Shown: in pieces, positions 46,930 through 59,797 of the stretch
Position numbering within the stretch: position 1 is the stretch's first letter
How the letters are laid out: each line of letters opens with the position of its first letter
Translations under genes and position numbers: made by a program
Source of the DNA: Silurus meridionalis
Lineage: Eukaryota > Chordata > Actinopteri > Siluriformes > Siluridae
Reading direction: 5' to 3'
DNA length: 64,000 bases
Assembly: GCF_014805685.1 (NCBI RefSeq)
Contig: NC_060896.1
Location: 11,913,389-11,977,388 of the forward strand
The notes under the pieces: generated by a model
The model's input: only the letters and a program-made list of their open reading frames with translations
The model's database searches: none
Told to the model about the DNA's origin: nothing

Positions 46930-47450
46930 CATACAGTCGCTGTCCACTTTATTATGAACACCTGTACACATACACATACATGCAATTATCTAATCAGCCA
47001 ATCATATAACAGCGGCATAATGCATAACATTTCTTTAGATACAGTCATCAAAATGGTGTGAAACCCCCCAAAAAAATAAATAAATAAATGCGATATACGA
47101 TGTCAAAGGAAAATTATTCAAGTTGATTCAAGCTGCCCAGAAGAAAATGGTAACTCAAACACGCTTTACAACAATGGTAAGAAGAAAAGCATCTCAGTAT
47201 GCACAAAAAAATTCAACCTTCAGGTGGAACTGCTTGAGATCACACAAAATTTGTGTCAGCCCAGGATATTAATGGGCACAAGTTTATCCACCTGGGCAGT
47301 CATTAGACAAAAGTTACCCTTTTCTAGTCTTTAACTGTCTAGTTTGGGTGAGTCAGCTCCAACCAGTCTGGTCATTCACCTCTAATCTCTTGCATCAACT
47401 TTATTATTTCATTGACATTTACAATGTAAATGTAAACATAAGGGTTTTCA
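46930..47450 (+). mobile_element. Tc1-like transposon remnant, plus strand
   Basis: Contains ACAGTCGCTGTCCACTTTAT, GAACACCTGTACA, ATGCAATTATCTAATCAGCC and AATCATATAACAGCGGCATAATGCATAA, then, after a deletion, GGTAACTCAAACACGCTTTACAACAATGG and AGAAAAGCATCTCAGTATGC. These are hallmark words of a widespread fish Tc1-like family. Only short, interrupted transposase sequence remains, and the right end is unclear. Confidence 0.7.
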
Positions 47451-49094
47451 GCTTGCAGACCTTCCACTCACAATATGTTTTTTTGTACCATTCTATATAA
47501 GCTTAAACCAGCTCATGCCATGTAATTATGTAATTATGCATTATGCTGTTGCCACATGATTATATATCTGCATAAATAAACAGGTATACCAGTGTTTTTA
47601 AAAAAGTGGAAAAGGATTGTATACACTTTCTTTTGTATCCTCCATTCACTGCTTTCATTTTACTGTTGAATGTCACTGAGTGAAGCTGAGACCTACAGAG
47701 AAACAGACATCTTGACCGCACTTCAATCTGTGGGTTATTATTGGAGCCCATAAACATAGAGCCGTCTGCCTTTAAAACATAAAAGCCATGCCTCGAATCT
47801 CTGAGAAGTTCAATGTCTACCTTTTAGTTATATTTGTGATTATGACTGGCATTGCAGAATGAAGAATTGCAGGTCAACATGACACAGGTCAGTGGGTAAT
47901 TTTCATTGAGTCCTCTTATTTCCCAGTCCATTCTGTTCTCCTGTAATGCCTTTTATGCTAACAGTGGATTAAAGGATAAATATGTCTTAAAGTTAAACTG
48001 AAAAAAGCAGGCTGTAGAAGCAGTGAAGTGATCTAACTGGGAGCTGGCTTGAGTCAATGTGATAAGTGAGTAAAGAATAATTTGTAATAAGTGAGTAAAG
48101 TATAACTACATAATAGAATAGTATATAGCTTGAAATTAATATCTTTATTATATAAATGATAAGAACTTAACAGCTATTTGCACTTTTACTATATAGACAT
48201 ATGCGTATATAATATATTGTTTTATTTATACCATGATTTGCATGCTATTAATAATCACTCTCGCATGTGCCATCACATAATTTCTACACCTGAATTACAT
48301 ATTCTGTTAATAAGCACTTGTATATTGTATCTGCTTGCAACAAACTGTTTGTCTCACATTTGTCCTTCATGGTCATCTTTCATGGCTGTTGTCCTCCACA
48401 TCCACAGTCCTCGTGTTCATGTTCAGGTTATAGTTACTTTGTTTTTGTTTTCATTGGGTTAGTTATTAATGTTTGCACCTTTAAAATTAAAAAATTGCCC
48501 TTCCATACTCTCCACCCTCGTCTCTATTATTAATAGCTATTCATATATGAGTCATTTGGCTGTTAATGTATACACTGTGTTGTTTCCTGATGTGCTAAAA
48601 ATCAGTTCATGCATTAATTAATCACCATGAGAACATTGCATACATAACAGTATAGCTTTTTAGTGAACTACATAGATTAATTATATAGAATTGTGTTAGA
48701 GCTACCAGCTCATTCTAATCATTAAGTCAGTGATTGATGAAATGTGCAGTTGAACAGTCTGAACAGTTGAACATTAATGTGAAACACATATAGGAAGTAG
48801 ATTGGACATTATTACTCTATGTGCACAGGGGGATAGCACTGTAAATGAAATAAACACAGAATACCCTGATGTCCTTAATATTAAATTTTTTTCCTGAAGT
48901 CTATGTACATTGTTGCCATGACAGTAAGGTCTAGAAGTGTCAGGGCATTTCTAGCTATGTGTGCGCTGTGTGTCAATACCTAAGGAATCCAACCAGGAGC
49001 AACATGCTGGTATTTTTAAAGTCTGGGTGGGAGGCAAATGGAACATGCTACAGTGCTGGATGTTTAACTCTACAGGGTGACTGTTGACAGGTAC

Positions 49095-49096
<2 letters not shown>

Positions 49097-49154
<58 letters not shown>
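49097..49154 (+). repeat. (GT)n microsatellite
   Basis: About 29 TG units. Confidence 0.95.
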
Positions 49155-49156
<2 letters not shown>

Positions 49157-50092
49157 CGGTGGGGACAAATAGCTACAGATGGTTAGTCATACCTAACAGG
49201 CTCGACTTTGTGCAGAAAATTGGTTTGTCTAGGCAAAAAAAAACAGCTTTTATAAAAAATTAATTAATAAATAAAAGAGCCTAAAGGTTTTGGTTATAGA
49301 GGTTAGGTTTAAGTGAAGGCAAAGCATTGTTTAACTGTATTAATAATTATTTTAATGTGAAAAGGCCATACAAATCTAGTAAGACAAACAGTCTGTGTTA
49401 CTTCCACAGCAGTTTTACCCTATGTTGTGATTTTATTTTCTTCTCCAACTTGCTGTTAGAGCAATTTTTACACCATAAACCAGTATATTAGTGGAGTCCA
49501 TTTTTCATTTGCTTTCAGCCTAAGTTACTTACTCCAGCAGAAAGCTGAATTTGATTCTTTTTCTGCAGGTTCTGTAAATCAAACAGTGCTTTATACACTG
49601 CCTCCTCCTCTGTCATTGCTGACCGTGTCAGTGATGTAGGACTCAATGGCAAAAAAAAGTCCAATAAACCACAAAGATGAGTGTCAGCACTTGCTCACCA
49701 GTTTTACTAATTGAAAACTTTGCGTCTATAGAAATATGGTGCTGTAAACATTAAGAGCACTGTTGTTCAGCCTCAGTCTTTTTTTATTTCCAAGAAGAGA
49801 AAGAAAAATAGAGAAAGCGAGAAACAGAGAGAGAGGGAGAGAGAGAGAGAGAGAGAGCCTTAACAGAAGCTAAGCTAATCTGTGAGTGTGGAAATAACAA
49901 TCTTGGCTAGCAAAAGTAACAGATGTCCTCCTCATCTTTCCCTAACTCTCTGTTGGTTATATTTGTCTATAGCGACCCTAGGTCAGGTGTAAGACTGTTT
50001 CTGCTGGCAGCAGGTCAGAGTGGATCTGAAGTTAATCAGATGGCAGTGAAATAACAGCGAGCTGTTACTGAGTCACTATCAACTGATCCAAT

Positions 50093-50093
<1 letters not shown>

Positions 50094-50148
<55 letters not shown>

Positions 50149-50163
50149 TAATAATAATAATAG
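50094..50163 (+). repeat. (ATA)n microsatellite
   Basis: About 23 AAT units with one GATAAT variant. Confidence 0.94.
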
Positions 50164-51764
50164 TAGTCTTACTAATATTTTGCTCTAAGATTCAATGCAG
50201 CATCATTCGTCTGTGGACAGACCTGGTCCATGCTCAAAATCAATAAAATGCGGAGTAAATCAGACTGTGACCTTAACATCGACACATTACCATGAAAACC
50301 AGCTCATACCTCACCTCAATTTTCAATTCCTTATAACAACACAGCAGGCATTTCCTCAGTGAATATCGTCATTATAACGAATGCAAAATTTGACCTTTTT
50401 TCACTCTACACTTTCAGTTTGGTTGTGTTAATTAATTCACAATCATGTCTAGTATCTTACAGCATTAGACACTGAGTCTTAAGAATGAAATATTAGCAGC
50501 CTGTCTATTGATTATCTAATTAAAGAATAATATAATAAAAAATATATATTTTTTTTTGACTGGGGACTGGCTTTTTAGCAATGACCTTAAGTGGCTATTT
50601 CAATCCATCCATGGATTTTTATTTTCATTTACAATTTCCTATTTTTGTTATGCAATAGAATATAAGTGATAGGAATGCAATTTAATACAAATACTTTACT
50701 TGGCATGAACAGGTAATGTGTTCTAAAGTGATACAAAAAATATGAACAGAAGAATTTCTGTTTGTTTGTTTGTTTGTTTTTAATGATTGCCTAAAAGGTT
50801 TATAGAACATCTGGTTGAGACTGAAGGTGTGCAACAAGGGACTGTAAGGGAACAAAATATTCTGCCAGCAGAATGTTTTTATTTTCATGTTGGTTTCAGA
50901 TATCAAGCTTGCAGAAAAACAAAGGCCACATTTCACATGACTGGGATAATTATAAAAGGTTTATTTATTCTTTCATTCATCCTTAGTAATTGTCTGGTCT
51001 AGGTCATGGTCCTGTGGGAAACATTAGCCTAGTAATTGGTCAAATTAAGAACAATTATGAACACTCCATGGGACAGAGTTGCTTGGATCTTTGTGAGGTA
51101 ATCTTTACCTCACAGTTATAGTCTGTTGTTTGTAAATGGTGGTGATGAAATAAATGGAAAAATGAATTTGGATCACTTTCAGAAAAAAAAAGATCAAAAA
51201 ATTGCTTTGTCTAGCCATCATTACTACTGCATGACTCCAGTCTTTATTCGTTTTATTCTTTTTGTTTATCACTGTTATCTTTGCACTTCCCTTTATCAGT
51301 GTCTGTCCTCAGCTCTCTATGTGTTTCTGACATTCACATTCTCAAAGATCCGGAAATTCCATAGACATGCCATTATAACGTGTCTCCATATTTTACTGTC
51401 ACTGCAGCTTTCTGCCAGTCCCGTCTGATCAGTCATGTCTCACTTGTCTGTTAGGCAGCTGAGAGTTCTGTCACATCTAACTTCCTTACTTGCCAATAAC
51501 TTTATGTGTTGTCTGCTTGACACTGAATAATTTTTACGGGGTCTTGGGTCTTTCTTCTAAGTAGAACAGTCATATACTGTAGGTGTCTGCTTTGTGATGT
51601 TTCCTTTCTGATCACAGGTAGACTATTCACATGTGTTTCTCTTTCTTTGGTGGATACTTTAAAGTATGAATCATAGACTCACAACACTGCAGGAGTGTGA
51701 ATCAAGTATGACAAGTGTGAATTTTAAACAAAGAAAAACTATTTTTTCAATTAGAATAACCATA

Positions 51765-53390
51765 TTGCCATCCTCTCATTCATCCGTCTCCATACTACTC
51801 TGTCCTCTACATCTGCCTCTTTTAAACCAACTACCTGCATGTCTTCCCTCACCACATCAATGAACCTTCACTTTGGCCTTACTCTTTTTCTCCTTCCTGG
51901 TGGCTCCATCCTCAGCATTCTTCTACCGATATACCTTCTACCCATGTCCCTCATCTGCACATGTCCAAATCATCTCAATCAGTCCTCTCTCACTTTATCC
52001 CCACAACGTCCTACATGCGCTGTCCCTCTAATAAACCTGTTTCTAATCCTGTCCATTGCCGTTACTCCCAATGAAAATCTCAACATCTTTAACTCTGCTA
52101 CCTCCAGCTCCACCTCCAGTCTTTTAGTCAATGCCACTGTCTTTAATCCATACAACACAGGTCTCACCACAGTCCTATAAACTTTCCCTTTTACTCTTGC
52201 AGATACTCTTCTATCACAAATCACTTCTGCCACTCTTCTCCACCCACTCCACCCTGCCTGCACTCTTTTCTTCACTTCTCTAACACACTCTCCAATACTT
52301 TGCACTGTTGACCCCAGGTACCTGAACTCCTCCACCTTCACCACCTCTTCTCCCTGCAACCGCACCACTCCATTACCCTCCCTCTCATTCACACATATGT
52401 ACTCTGTCTTACTCCTACTGACTTTCATTCCCCTTCTCCCCAGCGCATACCTCCACCTCTCCAGGCTCTTCTCAACCTGCTCACTACTCTCACCACAAAT
52501 CACAACATAATCCACAAACATCATAGTCCATGGAGACTCCTGTCTGACCTCATCCGTCAACCTGTCCATCACCACTGCAAACAGGAAAGGGCTTAGAGCC
52601 GATCCTTGAAGCAGTCCCACCTCCACCTTGAACCACTGCCGTTCCTACTGCACACTGTCCTCATACATGTCCTGCACCACCCTCACATTCTTCTCTGCCA
52701 CACCTGACTTCCTTATACAATTCCACAACTCCTTTCTCGGCACCCTGTCGTACGCTTTCTCTAAATCCACAAACACACAATGCAACTCCTTCTGACCTTC
52801 TCTATACTTCTCCATCAATATTCTCAAAGCAAATAATGCATCTGTGGTGCTCTTCCTCGGCATGAAACCATACTGCTGCTCACAGCTGCTCACCTCTTCC
52901 CTCAGCTTGGCTTCCACTACTCTTTCCCATAATTTCATGGTGTGACTGATCAACTTTATTCCCCTGTAGTTACTGCAGGTCTGCACATCTCCCTTATTCT
53001 TAAAAACCGGTACCAGCACACAGTATCGTTCTCCATTCCTCAGGCATCATCTCACCTTCCAAAATTGTGTTGAACAACCTGGTTAAAAACTCCACTGCCA
53101 TCTCTCCTAAACATCTCCATGCTTCTATTGGTATGTCATCTGGTCCTACTGACTTTCCAGTCTTCATCCTCTTAATCACTGCTCTCACTTCCTCCTTACT
53201 AATTCTTTCCACTTCCTGCTTCACCATCGCCACATCATCCAACCTTCTCTCTCTCATTTTCCTCATTCATCAGCTCCTCAAAATACTCCCTCCATCTTTT
53301 CAACACACTCTCCTCACTAGTCAACACATTACCATCTCCATCCTTTATTGCTCTAACTTGCAACACATCCTTCCCAGCTCGGTCCCTTTT
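51765..53390 (-). mobile_element. RTE-clade LINE, 5'-truncated, minus strand
   Basis: Minus-strand reverse transcriptase in three frames. 53000-53266 (EEVRAVIKRMKTGKSVGPDDIPIEAW) and 52645-53019 (FKNKGDVQTCSNYRGIKLIS, MPRKSTTDALFALR, FVDLEKAYDRVPR) hold motifs 0-A. 51979-52626 holds motif B (LLQGSALSPFLF), a mutated catalytic box (FVDY where FADD is expected) and the C-terminal YLGSTVQSIGECVREVKKR region. The endonuclease domain is absent, so the copy is 5' truncated near 53390. It extends about 250 bases further at its 3' end than the copy at 25.1 kb. Confidence 0.88.
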
Positions 53391-53396
53391 GAATCA

Positions 53397-53700
53397 CTTT
53401 GTACTGGACAAGTATGGGCATAAAGCAAGAATTACACCCTGGAATCAGGGCACTAGGCAGGGGACAAAATGGCCTGGGTCCCAACCAACAGCATACAATT
53501 GCACACACACACTGCAGACATATGGAAATACCAATCAGCCTACAATGCATGTCTTTGGACAATGAAAGGAAATCAGAATACTCAAAGGAATCCCCCAAAG
53601 CACAGAGAAACCATGCAAACTCCAGATACGCAGGAATCAAACCCCCAACCTTGGCAGTTTGAAGTGAACAGGTTAACCACAGAGCCACTGTACCTTCTAA
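53397..53700. repeat. Dispersed fish repeat, same family as 42497-42780
   Basis: Contains AATTACACCCTGGAATCAGGGC, CAATGCATGTCTTTGGACAATG, AAGCACAGAGAAACCATGC and CAAACCCCCAACCTTGGCAG, which fit the second half of this family (…TTTTTGGAC, GGAGAAACC, CGAACCC). It abuts the truncated LINE end. Confidence 0.55.
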
Positions 53701-53949
53701 AAGAAATCTAAACACATATTTAATATACACTGCACACTACACATTACAATGGAAGTTTTATTCTTTCCACTCTCTGTCAATGAAATATAAATTCTGATTT
53801 AAATTGTTACCTGTAACTACTGCATTGTGAATACAAATTAGCTTTTTAGACTTGTATGAATTAATTTACAATTTCAGAAATGTTATATATATTTTTTCAA
53901 TTGTTGTTGCTCTGATCAAATTGCGAATGCTTTAGTACATTCATTTCAT

Positions 53950-54436
53950 CGATTGTGTACAAGTGTCTGCTGTTTCATAAATTATCAGTTGTTTATGTCA
54001 TGTTGATCAAAATATACTAAATTATAGTAGTTTCATCTAAATAGTCTCAACCTCCAAAACATCTCAGCATCAGTTCATTGCATAAGTCATTAAATGCAAA
54101 ATGGGTAAACCAGTTGTCATAATCTGTCAAGCTTCTACTGAACTTTTTTTTGGTAAATGTTTCTTGAATTAATGAATTGTGCAGATGAATCTTGATTTTC
54201 ACTAATGAAGGCGAGTTAACAGCAACCAATAATCAACTAGATCTCTAAAATAGGTCAAAGGGGAATCTCGTGAACCTTCAATTGGCAACGGAGCAAAGCA
54301 GAACTACAATTTCTGAAAATGGATGAACAACCAAGAAATGAATGAACACTAGTAAAGTACAGTAAAAGTGGGAATCATGTCCATTCTCATCAATATCATT
54401 ATAAATCAAATATGCAATAAAATAAATGCATAAATG

Positions 54437-54511
<75 letters not shown>

Positions 54512-54822
54512 TTGTGCATTTTTAATTATTGTAATCCAAACCGTAGTTTACATAAAGAAATACTGAAACTGTGCAGCATCATGCTGACAAAATGATAAAC
54601 ATTTTGATGATTTAGTTTGTGAACAATGACAAAATAACTGATGGAATGACGTTCATTGACACACATAACCTACTTTTGAGAGATGAACTAAGGATTTTGA
54701 GAAAAATACAGGCTTTTACAAGAAATCCAATGTATTGTTGTTTTAAGAATGCACTTACTGGTTTGCAAATATTAAGGATGATTTGAGAAATGCTCCAAAG
54801 CAACTGAGAAACGCTGTAATAG
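53950..54822. repeat. Paired repeat, copy 1 (about 870 bp)
   Basis: Homologous in direct orientation to 57701-58569. Shared words: GTGTCTGCTGT, TATCAGTTGTTTATGTCATG, AAACCAGTTGTCATAATCTG, ACTAAGGATTTTGAGAAAA and GCAAATATTAAGGATGATT. Divergence is obvious (substitutions and indels), so it is old, unlike the trhr2 duplication. This copy has a TA tract (54440-54507) that the other lacks. No coding frame is conserved between copies. It could be two insertions of one element family, class unknown. Confidence 0.8.
54440..54507 (+). repeat. (AT)n microsatellite
   Basis: About 34 AT units, inside the first paired repeat only. Confidence 0.95.
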
Positions 54823-55174
54823 GTATACTCTATATTGTTTTCAGGCCTTGAAACTCTTATCCTTTTTTCTGGTTTCCTTTTCTGATGATAAAAGTTCCTC
54901 TTTGCTGATTTCTGCTTCTTTGTTAAAAGAACTCTCTCCCCCTGCTAGGATTTTTTTGTCTTTTGGCTGTTGTCTGGTCTTTCTTACCGTCCATCTGTGT
55001 CTCACTCTGTACATGTCTGTCTCTCTCTCACTCTCTGTCTGGATGTCATTATCTTATTGCACTGGTTTCTTGCCAAAGGTTTATTAGCTTTTTTGCCAGA
55101 TAGTTAATAATGTTATGTTTGTCTTTATGACAATTCCTTTTTATATATGTAATATACTGCACTTTGCTTTGCTC

Positions 55175-55225
<51 letters not shown>

Positions 55226-57700
55226 TATATTATTATTATTAATAATAATGTTCTGCTTTATTTTAAAGAAACATTAACATGCAAAAATATGACTGATATT
55301 ATATGATGGTAATTTAATATATGGCATTTTACTGTTAATATTGTATCATAGCAGTATTTAAAGGTTTATATTATGATGGTATTAGGTGTTAATGGTTAAA
55401 TTGCATTTACTCACATTACAATTAAAAATAATAAATTCAATTCAAGACACAAAACAGATTGACATGACAGTTCTGGTCATAGCAATATTTTTTCTATAGC
55501 ATGTCTTCTCTGATACTGTAAGAGAAAAACTAAGAAAGCTGTACATTTTCCCACTTCCCCAAAACTATGTCATATATCCCTGAAATATAGATTTGTGTCA
55601 TTATTATATGTAGTCTTTTCAATATTAATGTATTTGTACAGGGTATATTTTTGATATTGCAATAATAATATGTATTGCGATAAATTTTGTCTGTAAATGT
55701 TTGTTGAATTATCGAGCTTTTTCACAGTAGAAAAAAATACTTCAAAAGATTTCTTTGTGTTTTAAGTAGTCAGATTTATGCATACTTAATTAGATAAAGA
55801 TTTCCATAATTAGTTCTAAATAATTGTACATTTTTAACAAAAATGTATATATATTTTTTTTTTTTTGCAAAAAATCTGTATTGCTTTAAAAAACACAAAT
55901 GGTAACAGTCAAGGTACAACTTAATCTCTATTGTACATATTTAAAGGAATTGGTTCACAAAAAGTTTAGAATAAACTATTAAAATACTCTTATATGACTC
56001 AGAGTCAGTAAATCATAATTTCTTGATATGGTAGGGAAATGTGCATGAATGAATTCATTACTCTGAAACCATTAGTTTAGTATCAATAAATTCTTATTTT
56101 TTGACCTTATAGTAAAGTGTTAACAGACTGGAATCATCATCTGTCCAGGCACAACACCCTTTCATTAGTTGAGAGCCATTATCAACAATTTTATTTTCAT
56201 ATTCATTTTATATTTCATATTATTTTCATACAAACTGCATTTATTGCATAAAACAAAATCAGCTTTGTGGTTTTGATGTACAGGTGTGTGTCTGTATGTA
56301 TTCAACAACACAAATTATTTTTTTTTTTTTGGCAAGTTTATCTCTAGACATTACAACATTTAGGAGGATAATCAGCTAGCACAAGGTATTACTATATGAC
56401 ATAGAGAGAAAATGAGACAGAAAAGAGGAATTTTGCATTAACTGTAGATAGACTTTGTATGTGTTGCAGCCTCTTTCTAGCATTTTTTCTTTCTTCCACA
56501 TGAGAAAATGTGTGCATATGATGGTGTGCAGTATTAGGAGCCTAGCAACTGCAGGGTGACCTCAACGTGATGCACAGACGCTGAGGTCTTATTTAGCTGG
56601 ACGTGCTTTAGTCTGATAATTTTCCAATCAAGCAGCTCAAAGTAAGTCTTCTATTGTATCCCCCTGAACCCCGGCTATAAAAATAGTGCACAGGTATTTC
56701 TCCTTTTTTCAGTAATTTCTTGAGTTACCATGGTGACAGCAAGGTTTGGGAGGGTTTCTCAAACGGTTTGGTGGACAGAGATAAAGGCTTGGTGTTAAGC
56801 CAAGTTTGGCAAAACAATATTCACATATAATATAATAATCAATTATTGTTAGGCTAACTTTAGTGTAACTGAAAATGTCCCATTGAAACCTGATCTATAA
56901 AGGTATGAAATCTTTTGTTTTGCAATTTGAGCTAACAAAATACTGTTACAAATATGATTATTATTTACACCTATAATTTCAATCATTTATGTGATGTAAT
57001 TTAGTGTTTTAAATGATACGATTTATAATGTGGCCTTGTTCAGCATTCTGAGGTACTTGTGTAAAGATATGTTTTGGAGGTTAAAATGTCGCCATTCACA
57101 CAATTGAAACCCTATTTCCATTTAAAAGCATAACAAGCTTGGCTAGCAAAACTGTGTTCATTATTTCAGACCTTCAGCTTATCGAAACAGTTCTTTTACC
57201 GTCTTTTCGCTATTTCACCAAAATCTAATCACATGCGTAACATCTCTTCCAGTCCTCATTAAATGTAAATGAGGAGCCAAGGGGGAGTGAATTGTGTTAC
57301 TTTTCCATTTATAAAACTCATTGTTCACCTCTAGTTCAGACAGGATGCACTTGCACCAACACAGGTCACATGTGCAATGATGAACTGTGCTAATTGCACC
57401 ATCATCTGAGACAAAAAAACTGGCATGCTTAATGAGCCCTGACTAATGATGCCCTTCTCTGAGCTGGGGATGGGAACATGGAGGAATCACATGATTTCTT
57501 GGTGCCCTTAGAGTTTAATCCAGCTTGTGATAAGGGAATTAAAATCACAGCACACAACCTATAAATGAACACACAAACAATATTAGTTTTTCTAAGATTT
57601 GGAGCATTTGTCAGATCAGAAATGAAATTCTCAAAACTACTTGTTCAACATCATAAAAACAATTTTTTCAAATTGCAAATCCTTTTTTTATTTTTATTTA
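54823..57700. other. Intergenic, no gene seen
   Basis: AT-rich, with an ATT tract at 55175-55249. The blocks 56520-56760 and 57230-57550 are more balanced and motif-dense: an X-box-like GTTACCATGGTGAC at 56724-56737, a CTATAAAAAT at about 56683, and several TAAT and ATGTAAAT sites. They are candidate conserved non-coding elements. Confidence 0.5.
55175..55249 (+). repeat. (ATT)n microsatellite
   Basis: About 22 ATT units, then AATAAT, a small inversion of phase at the right end. Confidence 0.93.
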
Positions 57701-58569
57701 TTCGATTGTGCACAAGTGTCTGCTGTCTCCTACATTATCAGTTGTTTATGTCATGTTGATCAAAATATATTATACTGGATTCACCTGAATAGTCTTAAAC
57801 CCCAAAACATCTCAGAATCAATTCATTGTATAAGTCATTGAATGCAAAATGGTTAAACCAGTTGTCATAATCTGTCAACCTTAAATTTCTATTAAATTTT
57901 AATTTTTTTTGTAAATGTGACTTGAAGTGATGAATTGTGCAGATGAATCTTGAACTACTGAAGGAGAATGTACGGCATCAGATCAAACAACAATCAACTA
58001 GTTCTCTAAAATAGGTCAAAGGTGAATCTCATGGACGTTCTATTGGAAAGTGTATACAAAACAGAATTACAAAATCTAAAAACCCAGAACAATTCTAAAC
58101 AACCAAGAAACTAACAAACACTTGTATAGTACAGTAAAAATGTGAATCCTGTCCAGTCTCTTGCAATCAGTATAATATGCAAGTGTTAAAATGTGTCAAA
58201 TAAATAGATGCCGCACAGAAAGAATTAAAATGTTGTGCATTTTCAATCACAGTAATCCAAACCATAGTTCATCACAAGAAATACTGAAACTGTGCACCAT
58301 CATACTGACAACACGACTAAACATTTTGATGATCTTGTTTGTGAACAATGACAAAGAGATTTTTCATTCTGATGGGAATGATATGTTTATTGACACAAAT
58401 ATTTACTTTTGAGAGATGAACTAAGGATTTTGAGAAAAGTACAGGCTTTTGCAAGAAATTGATTGTATTGTGCTGTTTGTACAAATTGTTTTGAGAAATG
58501 CACTTACTGGTTTGCAAATATTAAGGATGATTCTAGAAATGCTCCAAAGCAACTAAGAAAAACTGTAAT
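57701..58569. repeat. Paired repeat, copy 2 (about 870 bp)
   Basis: Direct-orientation homologue of 53950-54822, about 3.75 kb away. Both copies end with GAAATGCTCCAAAGCAACT followed by AGAAA. Small minus-strand open frames in the two copies differ, arguing against a gene. Confidence 0.8.
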
Positions 58570-59184
58570 CTTTTTTTTTTCTTTTCCTGTTTCTGTTTCA
58601 GAGTGAAAAAGGTTGCATGCTTTTGCTGCTGTTTTCCTGCAGAAACTTCCACATCTCATGTTTGTATCTTTTTTTTTCAGTGATGATAGAGTTTGTTCGC
58701 TGGTTGCTAGTTGACACGGACCTCCTACACACCAGCACTTAAGTGGCAGAATTCTTCTGGCCTTGATCTTCTGAGCAGCAGCATCCTGAGTGTCTGCAGA
58801 ACATGAAGTGAATGCAGCACTTGATCACTTTTGCCACGTTAGTTTTAACACTGTTTGCTTCTCTGCCCTGCAAATGTCCTTTGACTATGCAGTGGTGTTT
58901 GAGGCAGTGTCAACCACTTATCTGTAACCTGTTATGGAAGCTGGCAAAATTATTTAAATATGAATTTCCTATATTATATTTTTATTAGGGTGCATTTAGT
59001 AAATAAAACATTTAAGTGTTGCTTTAAAGTTGTTAGAAATAAACCCTTTATACAAATCTTAAAAAAATTAAAACATATTATACAGACATACAACAGAAAC
59101 AAACAGATTTTAGGTTAAATAAAGATGATGAAGGTGAAAATCTCCCATAAAAGTATTTTTCAAGTGAAAAAGTCTTAAATAATT
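58570..59184. other. Intergenic, no gene seen
   Basis: No coding or repeat assignment. The part at 58590-58930 is slightly GC-richer. Confidence 0.5.
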
Positions 59185-59756
59185 ATCTTTAATTCAATTC
59201 AATGTATTTTTATTTGTATAGTGCTTTTAACAATGGACACTGTTTTAAAGCAGCTTTACACAGATAATGTGGTAAAAAAGAATGAAGATTGTTAAAACAA
59301 GATTGTTCTTTATAAGCATAAGTTTGTCCCCAAAGAGCAAGCTGGTGGCGACTGTGGTAAAGAAAAACTCCCCGAGATGACATAAGGAAGAAACCTTAAG
59401 AGGAACCAGCCTTAAAAGGGAACCCATCCTTATCTCGATGGCATCAAATGCCATTTATTACAGCTAAACGATGTTGAGGTGTGCAGTGATGATGATCAGA
59501 TGCAAACTATAGTCCTGAGTGATTGTAGCAGACTGTTGATATTAACTACAGTCAAAATCCATCCTCAAAGCTCCTGTTCTTACTCCGGAATTTCATGGAT
59601 CCCCAGGCCGCTGACGTGAAACCATCACCAGCTGCATAGAGTGGCCTCCAATCGAAGAGAACACTATTCAGAGTCAGGCCGGGACGAAGCGGGCAGATCT
59701 GAGGAGAGGGGCAGGAACAGTGGACATTGGTGCCTCAGCAGTATGTTTAACTCGAC

Positions 59757-59797
<41 letters not shown>

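Larger units (their letters stand above)
47451..51760. other. Intergenic, no gene seen
   Basis: AT-rich non-coding DNA with GT (49097-49154), GA (49822-49858) and ATA (50094-50163) tracts. The overlapping 94- and 71-codon frames at 48178-48533 show no domain and look like chance. Confidence 0.55.

Noticed and set aside
51979..53266. Long minus-strand open frames that look like a host gene
   Set aside because: They encode RTE-type reverse transcriptase motifs with frameshifts and a mutated catalytic box; a decayed LINE.
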